Of a stretch of DNA of 64,000 nt, positions 32,884 through 44,295 are shown piece by piece. Under the pieces are notes generated by a model. The model did not search any database, was not told where the DNA came from, and was given only the letters and a program-made list of their open reading frames with translations. Positions within the stretch are counted from its first letter, which is position 1, and every line of letters begins with the position of its first letter. The position numbers were made by a program, and so were the translations under genes. The stretch comes from Garcia nutans (lineage: Eukaryota; Streptophyta; Magnoliopsida; Malpighiales; Euphorbiaceae), in contig CANTUV010000033.1 of the NCBI GenBank assembly GCA_947685225.1, positions 58,381,001-58,445,000 on the forward strand. Direction: 5' to 3'.

Positions 32884-35815
32884 GTTTGCTTAGCCCTGGT
32901 ATGGCGGGGAAGCTTAGAGCTATGGATTATCTTGATGAGGAACGGAGGCGTGCAATAACTATGAAGAGCTCTTCAATTGCTCTTCATTATAAAGACTACC
33001 CTATAAACCTCATAGACTCCCCTGGTCATATGGATTTTTGTAGTGAAGTTTCTAGTGCTGCTAGACTAAGTGATGGGGCATTAGTTTTGGTTGATGCTGT
33101 TGAAGGGGTTCATTACAAACACATGCTGTTTTGCGACAAGCTTGGATTGAGAAGCTCACACCATGTTTGGTGCTTAATATGATTGATAGGTTGATTTATG
33201 ACTTGAAGTTGAGTCCTATAGAAGCATATACCTGATTGTTGAGGATTGTTCATGAGGTGAATGGTATCATGAGTGCATGTAAGTCAGAGAAATATTTCTA
33301 TGATGTTGATTCGATACTTGGTGAGGTTGGTGATGAGAATCTTGAATTTATAGAGGATGATGAGGAGGATACCTTTCAACCACAAAAAGGGAATGTGGCA
33401 TTTGTTTGTGCATTGGATGGATGGGGTTTTGGTGTTAGTGAATTTGCAGAATTTCATGCTTCAAAGCTCGGAGTGAATCCGTCTGCATTGCAGAAAGCTC
33501 TGTGGGGTCCTAGGTATTTCAATCCTAAGACTAAAATGATTGTGGGGAAGAAAGCAGCTGCAGAAGGGAGCAAGGCTTGGCCTATGTTTGTGCAATTTGT
33601 GCATGAACCACTGTGGAAGGTATACCAGGCTGCCTTGGAGCCTGATGGAAATAAAGGTCTACTAGAGAAAGTCATTAAGTCTTTTAATTTGAATGTAACA
33701 CCTCGTGAACTTGGGAGTAAGGATCCAAAGGTTGTGCTTGAAGCTGTTATGAGCCGCTGGCTTCCCTTGTCAGACGCAGTTTTGTCAATGGTTGTTAAGT
33801 GTATGCCGGACCCAATTGCTGCCCAGGGTTTTCGGATTTCACGTTTGCTTCCCAATAGAGACATTTTTCAGGATGTAGTTGACTCTAGTATTGTTGCCGA
33901 GGCAGAACTTGTGAGGAAGTCAGTCGAGATTTGTGATACCAGTCCTCAAGCACCATCTGTTACTTTTGTATCCAAGATGTTTGCTATACCGACAAAATGG
34001 CTACCTCAAAGGGGTCCAAACGGGGACATGTTGAACAATTGCAGTGATGAAAATGGAGATGAGTGTTTCCTTGCATTTGCTAGAATTTTTAGTGGAGTTG
34101 TTCATTCTGGACAAAGAATCTTTGTGCTTTCAGCATTATATGACCCATTGAAGGGAGAGACAATGCAAAAACATGCGCAGGAGGCTGAGTTGCAGTCTTT
34201 GTATCTCATGATGGGTCGAGCCTTGAAGCCAGTGGCCCCTGCAAAGGCAGGGAATGTAGTGGCAATCCGATTCCAAGGCCTCGGCCGACATGTTTTAAAA
34301 AGTGCAACTCTTTCATCCACTAGAAACTGTTAGCCTTTCTCCAGCATGGCATTTCAGGCGGCCCCAACTCTAAGAGCTGCAATCGAGCCATCTGATCCAG
34401 TAGATTTGGTTGCTCTAGTGAAAGGTTTGAGGCTTCTAAACCGGGCCGACCCATTTGTAGAGGTCACTGTTTCTTCAAGAGGGGAACATGTACTTGCTGC
34501 TGCTGGAGAAGTTCACTTAGAAAGGTGCATCGTGGATTTGAAGGATAGATTTGCAAAGGTGAGAGTGGAAGTTTCCCCACCACTTGTGTCCTATAAGGAG
34601 ACCATTGAAGATGGTTACACAATCAATGCTTTATACAATCTGAAATCACTCAGTCGGAGCTCAGATTATGTTGAGAGGATGACACCAAATGGAAGATGTG
34701 TTGTTCGTGTACATGTCATGAAACTTCCACATGCACTAACCAAGGTAATTGATGAAAGTGCAGATATACTTGGAGATATTGCAGATGGCAAGTTGGGGCA
34801 GGAGACAAATAGAGATGTGGAAACACCAGCAGGATCAAGCACTGTACAAGATGAGAATCCAATTCAGGCACTCAAAACACGTATAATGGATGCAGTGGAG
34901 AGTGAAATTTCATCATGTAGAGAGAATGACAAGGATCGAGCTGAGAAATACAAACTGAAGTGGCAAAAATTTCTTAGGAGGATTTGGGCCTTTGGTCCAC
35001 GGCATGTTGGCCCTAACATCCTCTTCACTCCCAACCTGAAAAGCAAGGGTGAAGATGATTTCTCCGTTTTTATTCGGGGTTCTCCTCATGTATCTGAAAG
35101 ATTGGGCTTATTTTGATGATGGTGATGTATACTTGGTGATGCTTCCTCTGAAGTAAATCAAGCATTACGCAAGGAAGCAGATAGTCTTGAGAACAGCGTA
35201 GTGTCTCGATTCCAACTTGCAACGGCTGCTGGACCTCTATGTGATGAACCATTATGGGGAATGAAATTTGTGGTTGAGGCTTATATATCTCCCTTGGTTG
35301 AGCAGTCTGATGAGTCTCAGCAGTATGGCATTTTCACAGGACAGATCATGACAGCAGTCAAGGATGCATGTAGAGCAGCTGTACTTAAGAACAAACCCCG
35401 GCTTGTTGAAGCAATGTATTTCTGTGAGTTGAACACCCCAACTGAATATTTGGGATCAATGTATGCTGTGCTCAATCTTAGAAGGGCTCGGGTATTAAAG
35501 GAGGAGATGCAGGAAGGATCTCCAGTTTTCATAGTTGATGCATATGTCCCAGTTTCTGAGAGCTTTGGTTTTGCTAATGAGCTTAGGAGCTACAAGCGCT
35601 CTACTTGTTCTTAGCCATTGGGAAGCAATTGCTGAGGATCCTTTCTTTGTTCCAAAAACAGAAGGGGAAATTGAGGAGTTTGGAGAAGGTTCCAGTGTTG
35701 TGCCTCATACAGCAAGAAAGTTCATTGATACTGTAAGGCGGCGGAAAGGCCTTCCAGTGGAGGAAAAACTTGTCCATCATGCTATCGAACAGCGGACACT
35801 TGCTCGGAAAGTTTA
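32884..35815 (+). pseudogene. EFL1 pseudogene, main 3' part
   Basis: Continues the frame cut at 27900, with no introns, as in other plant EFL1 genes. Intact stretches include MDYLDEERRRAITMKSSSIA, NLIDSPGHMDFCSEVSSAAR (G3), ALQKALWGPRYFNPKTKMIV, RADPFVEVTVSSRGEHVLAA, EAMYFCELNTPTEYLGSMYA and the C terminus RRRKGLPVEEKLVHHAIEQR. Lesions: a net one-base loss near 33110 that destroys the frame before the G4 motif, TGA at 33233-33235, TAG at 34331-34333 (a Trp position), a frame-disrupting deletion near 35110-35140, and another deletion near 35590-35600. These are independent of the copia insertion, so the gene is dead several times over. A functional EFL1 must lie elsewhere. Confidence 0.95.
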
Positions 35816-36281
35816 GAATCTGTTTGTTAAAACTAATCTTTGTCGGTATGAGAATTACTATTATTTGATAGTTTTTGTTCAGTTTTCCAAATAATCAAAG
35901 CTAACACCAAAAGATGAAATTGACATATAGAGATTTGTTTAAATTTTCTCCTTTATAAGTAATCATGCAATACAGTCTACAGCTTTATGGTTGATTGGTT
36001 GGTAAAAAGAACTTAATAATAAGTGATTTTGTTTCTTATTTAAAAAAAATATTTACAGTGAAAAAAGGCTGTGGATTGACGATGACTGAACTAATGGTAA
36101 TTATCTAATTATTTATCTTTTTGATTGAGAATTATAGCTACAGGTGGACAAGAAAAAGAAATAGGTTCTTCTCCCCCACAGCGTTTTCGAGGTGGTGGAG
36201 AGGAAAGACCCAGATTCTTTGAAAAAAATTTGCTGGGCGAAAGCTGAAACAGTACCTCGTCCACATCCTGAGAGGTGGCAA
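35816..36281. other. Spacer with a short chimeric exon-like stretch
   Basis: AT-rich sequence to about 36160. From 36190 an open frame (VERKDPDSLKKICWAKAETV) runs directly into the capping-protein homology at 36282. I do not recognise these residues. They replace the 5' part of capping exon 2 and may come from another locus. Confidence 0.4.
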
Positions 36282-38314
36282 ATCTATAACAAATTTCATA
36301 TGATTCGCCTTGAATTTCCTGATAGAAGCGGAGATGTAAAACTTTTCTTTCATGATTTCCTTTTAATTTCTGTGTTTGATTCTTATACTAAGTTTAATAT
36401 GCTTATTTTGAATTGTCTGTTACTTGTAATCAGTTATAGATCTACTGATTTAGAACCTTTGCTATAAAATTATGTTGATGAGACTTTTTTCTGATCAATA
36501 TTTTGTTGTCTTTCAATTTTCGTAATGCAGCTACTAGTTAAATCTTTTAATGAGCTTGATAAGAATGAGTATCTTGATCCTAGAACTGCCCAGTTTGCTG
36601 TAATTAACCATGTTAAGGAAGTAAGTTGATCTGCATTTAGATTATCTAGTTTAATATGTTCTGTGTACCGTGTTAATGGAAAAGACGTGGAAGGGCCGGG
36701 ATCTAATTTTGAGCTTGTGGTCGTGATTTCTGCTTTTAAAAACAGCCCAAGGAATTTCTGGTGTGTAGAAATAGTCAAATACTTAGTTGTAACTACTGTT
36801 TTGCACCCTGTTTGGCGTTATTTTCAGTTGGGACATTCATATTGTGTCATTGCATGCTTGTTATTGTATAAACAAAATGTGCATATTTATTAGGGTGCAT
36901 CTACTAATAACATTCTATCTTATTGCATTCTGAATAGCAATGGGAGTTGGCGTTCAGTATGGAACACTGAGTTCAAGGATGAAGTATAAATGCTGGGAAT
37001 AAAAGGCAATATACAGGTAACGGTTATTCATCATGAACAAATTTTTGTTTTTTTGTTTTTTGTAATTTTGACCTACCTTATAATCGTAAGCTATTTGTTT
37101 TCCTATGCCACTGCTTCATTTTCAGGCAGCTGCTCATTGTTTTGAAGAGGGAAATGTTCTGTTGGACTCAAAACACGAATGTCAAGATGAAACAATACTT
37201 CAGGTTGTTACAATATTCACGAGTCCTTTAGCCTTCTTCTCCCTTTCTAACCAAATTTTGTTTATTATTGAAAATGGAGTCTGTTCTTTGAAGTATTATA
37301 CATCTGCCCAGTATCATTATTGATCAGGCATTTTATTGAGGAGGTAGTAGGGTGTGAATACATGGTAGGATTTCTTAATTCTTACAGTTGAGAAAGTTCA
37401 TAATATTGGTGTGGAAATGGTGTATCTCAGTGTTGCTAATGAAGAAAGTTCATAACTTTCAGTGCTTGGTTTCAGAATCCTAAACTTACAATCCATATTT
37501 ACACTTGGATACATTATTCTTGATTTTTATGTTTCACGAGTCGTGGTTTTATAGAAAAATACTAAATAGAATACATTGAGCCGCTACTGTATGCTGCACT
37601 TCTGTTAGCTCACTACATTTCTCTCACTGGCATCCCTGACTTTGTACCAAAGAATTATTCTCTCAATTCTAATATCCTGGTGAAACACTTCAAGCATCTT
37701 TGTGGTGTGGTTTATTGTATTATTTTTTTTTTGTTTGAGTGGATTGATCTTTGTGGTGATGAAGGGGAGAAATGAAATGTTGGTTGATCTTTTGTCATAT
37801 TTGTGCTCAGGCCCCAGATGATTGGGCATTTTCTGTAACCAACTTTATTCGCCATCATGAAGCAGAAGAATACCTCACATCTCTTGAGGTTCTTAATATG
37901 TATTGCGTCTCTGTGCAATTAGATACTTGAATTCTCAGTGCTCTTATACTAACAATTATTTTTGACAGGCATCCTATTCAAATCTACCAGATACCACTTT
38001 TAAGGTAAGTTTCATAGATGATACTTCACAAGTGAAGAGTATTTCGTTGATTAATTGTTCTTTTATATCGAGTTTCTGTTTCATTTTGCCAATTACTAGA
38101 GTTAAGTATTTATAGGTCTTTGTAAAATATAATCACTAAAGAAATTTTAGTCCCTTCCAGTTTCTTCTGTTTGACTGTTGTGAATTACTGGTTTTGCATG
38201 TTGCAGCATCTGCGAAGGAAACTTCCAGTAACTCACACCGCATTTCCATGGCACAACACTTTACAATTCAGTCTGACGAGAGATATACAGAAGGAACTTG
38301 GAGTTGAAAAATAA
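36282..38314 (+). pseudogene. Partial duplicate of the capping protein alpha gene
   Basis: Exon by exon it matches the intact gene at 23009-25584, introns included. It retains the end of exon 2 (RLEFPDRSGD), exon 3, the 3' part of exon 5 (VNGKDVEGPGSNFELVVVIS), exon 6, exon 7 (AHCFEEGNVLLDSKHECQDE), exon 8, exon 9 and exon 10 (WHNTLQFSLTRDIQKELGVE, stop 38312-38314). Exon 1, the start of exon 2, exon 4 and the start of exon 5 are missing; a deletion joins intron 3 to exon 5 near 36650. Exon 6 has an in-frame TAA at 36987-36989 where the intact gene has CAA. Exon 8 has an extra Glu codon. It is not functional as a capping protein. Confidence 0.95.
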
Positions 38315-38363
38315 ATAAAATGGCGTGAGATATATCAGTCGATATGTATCCTGAGAAAGACAC

Positions 38364-38777
38364 TTTTTTTTTTTGATAAATAGCTGTTATATTATTAGAT
38401 AATGTGGAAATAAGTTAATGATATAGAACATATTGGCTAACGAGATGCAGGGGCAAAGACACTCACATTATAAGAGTACAGCTGCCTCCTTTCTGTTTTG
38501 AAAATTTTATATATATGTATATGTATATATATTATTAAAATTTTTAAAATACTTAATTGTCCTCTTTTAAATTTTTTAAAAAATATATAATATTTTTATT
38601 TTGCCCCCTTAATTAAAAAGTCTAATTTCGCCTCTGCCCGTATAATTCTAGACTGCCCAAAGCATCTTTTGCCCGTTACATTCATTCCAAATTCTTTTCA
38701 AAATATAAAAGACATATATGAGTCTCCTATTATAGAAATATTTCATATTTCCTTCTGTTCAAATACTATCATTCCTA
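38364..38777 (-). mobile_element. Retroposon-like insertion with poly(A) tail in the duplicated 3' region
   Basis: The insert starts on the plus strand with 11 T (a poly(A) tail on the minus strand). It is flanked by direct repeats AGAAAGACAC (38354-38363) and AGAAAGGCAC (38778-38787). The corresponding place downstream of the intact capping gene (near 25668-25680, GAGAAAGGCAATTGAAATTG) has no insert, which gives an empty-site control. The tail and the target duplication fit a LINE or SINE. No ORF is left, so the family is not assigned. Confidence 0.7.
38448..38636. mobile_element. Possible hAT-like element nested in the retroposon
   Basis: The left end is CAGGGGCAAAGACAC. The right end, in reverse complement, is CAGAGGCGAAATTAGAC. 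Both resemble the CAGAGGCGGAG ends of the hAT element at 59409. No matching 8-bp target duplication is seen, so this may be part of the host retroposon instead. Confidence 0.3.
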
Positions 38778-38787
38778 AGAAAGGCAC

Positions 38788-39552
38788 TTGAAATTGGAAA
38801 GTAGGTAATGGCATGCCCAGGAGTATATACATATAAGTTGATATGTATCCTTCTTTTAAGATTTATGTATAGCTTTGTTGTTAGTGGATATGTCTTCTTT
38901 TTTAACTAGAAGTACGAGAAACACAAAATTTTGATTTTAAATTCCTCGCATTTTTACAAAATTATTCTTCAATATTTAACAAATTTAATTGGATTAACAA
39001 AAAAAAGATAATAAAGATGAACTAAAATTTGTAAACATTATTGATTTTGCATTTTATTACTATAAAATTATTTCATCAAAGTTAATTATTCTCTGCAATC
39101 ATCTTATAAGTAGTTAATTCACTTAATCTTATATTCATTTAAAAATTAAATTTATATAAAATGATCTCATATTCTAGACCTTCAAAATTAAAATTTAAAA
39201 TAAATGAACTAAAAAAATAAATTCAAATTCAAATTTAGAAAATGGATCCGCTCCGAAATACTCAAATAAGATTTTTAAGCTACCTATTTAAGAACTCAAG
39301 TTTGTTGAAATCGAACCAGCTTAAAACTAGACCCAATAATACCATTATATTCAGGAAGTATTAAGAAAAAAATGTGAAATTAGAAAATGTTGTTTTTTTT
39401 AAAAAAAAAGATGTCAAGCGGCCAATGAGCCATCTGGTCGGACACGGCACTGAACTACGACTCTAGTTTATAAATTAGGTATTTTGTTGTGGAGGTTTGT
39501 TTTCTCCGGAAGCTTTGAAAAGGTATTATTATTTTCTTGTTTTCCTTAGATT
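38788..39552. other. Rest of the duplicated 3' region and spacer
   Basis: To about 39070 it matches 25690-26290 downstream of the intact capping gene. From 39070 to 39552 it is AT-rich, with no supported feature. Confidence 0.6.
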
Positions 39553-41596
39553 TTCTCAGCATCCGAACAAGTTGTTTTACATATTGCTTTTCTTGGAGTC
39601 CCAGATGAGGTAATTTTTTGTTTATTCGCCTGTTTTGACAAAGCAATCTATTGGATTGATTTTTCTTCTGCACTGCACATTTTGCATATTTGTTGAGCTT
39701 TGATTTTATTAGTGACGAAATTCTGTCTCTCTGGGATGATGTTAATTAGCCAAATCAGACATAGATGTGCTCCGTAAGGCAATGAGTTCAGAGATTGTGT
39801 GTCTGTGTGTTTTTTATTTTTTATTTTTTTTTTCAGTTGTTAGTAGAGGCATGTTGATGGCCTCATGTAACCTAGACCAAGCATTATTATATAAGATGCC
39901 TTACGTTGAAGTGCGTCTTCTGATGATAACTTTAGAGATTGGTTGTTGGCTGACCAGAGTTATTATTTCAAAGTTTGTTTACTCTATGTATGTTATTGGC
40001 CACAGTGTTGTTGAATTTTACTCTGTATGGAACTAAATGTCGATGTGGTTGCTGAGAAGTGGATAGACATCACCACATGCTTGATTAGGCCTTTACAAGT
40101 CCATTTGTGCTTCAGTTCTCTTGTGAAGGAATGTTTATGACATTTTTCCTTTGCTTTTTGCTTTTGTGTTCCATGTACTTTAATTGTGTTATTGCTTGTG
40201 TTTATTATGTGCAAACTACCATTATTTGATGAGGACGTGTCTTGTTGCTTCTTTTCTTCCCTGGATGAAGTGATCAAAAGACACTAGGTTACTGCTTCTG
40301 CTTCTTCAACAATATCTTTAGTAGTTAATCTTCTTGGAACTATATTATTGCTCATTTTGAATATCTGCACCTGCTGTCTTTCACAAGTCTTGATTGAGAG
40401 GTTTTACTCGTTTTGAGGTGGTTTGTTTTCGTTTTGACACTTATATTAGATAATTGTAAATATTTCTACTTGCTGTTTTAACTTTTGAAATACGTATTCT
40501 AATATGAGCGGTATGTTACAGGTGATTGATGAAGTACAGGAGACCATGAGCCGCTCAGGTATGGTTTCTGGCTTATCTTATTACAGCTGAGGTGGATTTT
40601 TCTTGTTTTCAGATTAAAATATATATATTTTTTAAAAAAATCTTAGGTAAAAAAGTGACATTTGGAGGATGCCTCCTGCAGCCTTTTCACCTCCACTCAA
40701 TTATTGAAATTACCCTGGATGATGATGTACTTTGGTTGAGAACCCAGAACGCTGCTAATATTGTCTGTTCTATAAAATGCTATGTCTAACACTGGAATTT
40801 TTGGTTTTGTTAGAAAACAAATCAGACATTTAACTAACTTCTTGTGAAACTAAATATAGTAAAACTTTTACAGGAAACTAACATATGTGCGAGCACAGAT
40901 TCATTGGCAAGTCGCATAGATTGCTTTCGGATGACGTTCCTCATAAATTGACAAGTCTTTTACTTTTTCAGGTAGAAAGCCACCTGGTGTGGATTGGGGA
41001 AGAGGAAGAGGTTGGGAGGAAGGTGCCGGTGGAAGGCAAGCAAAAGGTATAGGGCATGGTGTAGATGATGGATTTGCGAAAAGCACAGGTAGTGGCTGCA
41101 ATGAAGGCTTTGTGGGCAAGTTTGATTCCAACAAAAGTAGGCTCTTCGTAATTGTCATCTCTGTTGCTAATGAGGAATAAAACACAATAGAATTGCATTC
41201 ATGGACAAGTGAAGGAATGATATTTTAATATGCCATGACAAATGCTTGCTTGTCTTGTGATTTTAATTGCACGATTTTCTCTGGTCTTCTACATAACCGA
41301 CATTGTCAACACCTCATATATTCTAATTTCCAGCAAAAAAAAGCTAGTTTCTTGATGGGATGGTGCTTTCGATATACAATGTATCCTTTTTGCTGCCTTG
41401 CGGTTTCCTATAAAGCTTCTATCATAAGAAGCCTTTGTTACTTCATAACAAACTATGTAGTACATACTCATTTAGAAATATCGGTCATGGAGGAAGTTTC
41501 ACTTCTTTTGTTTTTGTCTACACACTAGAATGAGCATTAACCTTTCCCTTTTTTCTCTGTTTTGGTGGAACAGGTGGGGGACAGGGTCGTGGCTAA
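39553..41596 (+). pseudogene. LSM4 (U6 snRNA-associated Sm-like protein) pseudogene, 3' part
   Basis: The retained 3' exons encode the LSM4 C-terminal tail: VIDEVQETMSRS (40522-40558), GRKPPGVDWGRGRGWEEGAG then GRQAKGIGHGVDDGF (40972-41136), and GGGQGRG plus TAA (41574-41596). The splice phases agree. A degraded piece of the preceding exon, ending FLGVPDE before a GT donor, is visible at about 39553-39609; LSM4 normally has YLRVPDE there. The exons for the Sm fold, beginning with the LPLSLLKTAQGHP-type start, are absent upstream. Gly/Arg residues of the tail have drifted (WGRGRGWEE, FAKSTGSGCNE). A 5'-truncated pseudogene is the best reading; a functional LSM4 needs its Sm domain. Confidence 0.75.
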
Positions 41597-42619
41597 TCCA
41601 AATTTACAGCATATGTGATTGATTTGGGGCCGATGTACTAGTTTTCAGTCAAATTATTTATCTGATGAATACTAGGTGTATGTTTTGAAGCAGTGGTAGG
41701 GGTATGATCCTACCCTTTGTGTAGTTGATGAGCATTGTGAAGGGAAAAGGTTGCTCCAAAAACGTATTCAGATTCTATGTTGATTTTAAGTGGTTTAACG
41801 ATGTAAAATATTTACTTTCACAGGAAGGATTTGTTTAAAAATGTGATTTTCAATTGATTCATATTGTTTTATGTATGCATATTACTACAGTTAACGCTCG
41901 TTGCAAGCTTAAATAGATTCAAATACTGATTTTAAGAAACTCGGTCTTTTAGTTTGGATTTCAAGGGCCTGGTTGTATAAGGAATATCATTTGTGAGAGT
42001 AAGAAATGTACTCTCCCTGTCCTAATTTTATCTCAAGTATAAAGTCATATCTTATATTATAAATTTAATTTTTGATTACGTTAATAAAAAAAATCTAAAT
42101 ATATGAAATTTATTAATAAAAAAATTAAAAATCACATTCATGTAATATTGAGAATCGATTCTGAATGTCTATGAAAAAATGTAAATTTATGGTTAAATTA
42201 TTTCTTGATGTACATGTAAAGTGTAATTAATTATTAATAAAATCGTTATCGTTCTACCCTGTGTAATAACTTTTTAACTCAAAAATTTCTAACTGTTTGA
42301 ACATTCTTAATGTCTTAATTCCCCTACTGTCTGTGCAATAATAGTCTTATGTACTATTTCACCATAAGCTGTTGGATTTTTGAGACAGACATAAAATTAA
42401 AATGGCGACTAGAAAATAATTGTTCCAAAATAAAAATTATAAATTTTTAATGCTGAAAAGATTCCTATGAACTTCTCCATCCGTATCCCATGAACTTTAT
42501 ATAAATTTCAACCATTATCAGCAGTTTAGAGTGTCCAAGTTCGTTTCTTTATTTTCTTTCTTTCTCACTCACAGTCACAGTTAGTTAAGTCACCCAGTAC
42601 TGAAATTTTTTTTAAAAAA
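41597..42619. other. Spacer upstream of the HGSNAT-like gene
   Basis: Contains one Stowaway-like end near 42010-42030 (ACTCTCCCTGTCCTAATTTT) without a clear partner. The last 100 bases are a C/T-rich leader (TTTCTTTCTTTCTCACTC) before the ATG at 42620. Confidence 0.5.
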
Positions 42620-44264
42620 ATGGCCGAAATTAAGGCCGATAATACTACTCATGAGCACCATTTGGTAGTAGCCGAATCTGATATTTCAGACCTAAAGCCG
42701 CCGCCGCCAGGGCGTGTAGCTTCACTTGACATCTTTAGAGGCCTTACAGTTGCGGTATATGTCTTCACCCATTTAATGTTTTTTTGTCATTTTTCTATAT
42801 GTTGTAGCATCAGTATGAGCGAGTCGGTTGCATAATATTTCTTGGGTAAGAAAATTTTTCAGGAAACTTAGATTGATTTAAGTTATTTTTTATAAAGTTG
42901 GCCAATTGGGTCCATGGCTCAGTGGTAGAGCATTTGACTGCAGATCAAGAGGTCACCGGTTCGAACCCGGTTGGGCCCTTTTTAATTTTTAGTTTTTCCT
43001 AAAATCAAATTATTATTTAATCTCAGTGTTTAATTGATTTATGTGTTGTGAAGGGCAGTTTTTATTTTTTATTTTTTCCTAAAATCAAATTATTATTTAA
43101 TCTCAGTGTTTAATTGATTTATGTGTTGTGAAGTGCAGTTAATGATATTAGTTGATGATGCTGGAGGAGAATGGCCAATGATTGGACATGCACCATGGAA
43201 TGGTTGCAATCTAGCTGATTTTGTTATGCCATTCTTTCTTTTTATAGTTGGAGTGGCCATTCCTCTTGCTTTCAAGGTTTATCTACCATTTTCATTTGTT
43301 TTTTCATATCAAAATTCTACAAATTTCATTTTTTTTTCTTGTAGAAATCGTACTATTCTATGCAGAGAATAATGAGCCGTAGTCAAGCTGTAAAAAAAGT
43401 GATTTTCAGAACTTTTAAACTCATCTTTTGGGGTCTACTATTACAAGGTTAGTTGTATTCTGCACTAATTCTGTACATTTAATAAACACAGAGAAACAAC
43501 ATTTCTGCTCTCTTTGCTTTGATAGTGATTTGATTTCATCTCATTGTGTTATATATATAGGAGGCTTCTCTCATGCTCCTGATGAATTGACTTATGGTGT
43601 TGACATGAAGCAAATAAGGTGGTGTGGTATTCTTCAGGTAATTGTTGATTTCTTGATATGATCACATTATTTTTAGTTTTCAAAGAAAATATTTTTCTAG
43701 TATTACAATGGGGAAGGGGGAACCCATCATCGAGAGGATTTGCACTTGCTGCTGGATTATGCTTTAGTGTGCCGAAAAAATGTTTTTTATGTAGTGATCT
43801 TTTTTTTTTCTTTTTTCCTAGAGAATTGCTTTCGCATATCTAATAATGGCAATGGTGGAAATCTTTACAAAGTATTCCAAACCTATGGATTTCCCACCTG
43901 GCCGCTTCTCTATGTTCAAGTTATATTGCTGGCATTGGTAGGTTCATATTTCCATACTTAACTAGGATTTCATCATTATTTGTTGAACAATTTTCAGTGA
44001 ATGTTTCGTTTTAAAATTTACAGGTTGGTGGGAGTGTGTATACTTGCTATTTACTTGGCTGCAATTCATGGGACTTATGTTCCTGATTGGCAGTTCACTA
44101 TCCTTGATAAAGACAGTGCTGATTTTGGGACAGTTTTCAATGTAAGACCCTCTATGGTTTAGCCAACCTTTTACGTAGACTTCGCAATTATGCTATGTTG
44201 GCTTGTTACTAATGGAAGTATAGATTTTAAATCATTGATTTAAGGATTATGGAAAAAATAATAA

Positions 44265-44295
<31 letters not shown>

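Noticed and set aside
33454..33864. 136-residue minus-strand frame within the EFL1 pseudogene
   Set aside because: Antisense shadow of well-conserved EFL1 codons.
36192..36467. Possible new gene with VERKDPDSLKKICWAKAETV
   Set aside because: It runs into capping-protein exon 2 and ends in its intron. Better read as a chimeric piece at the duplication edge.
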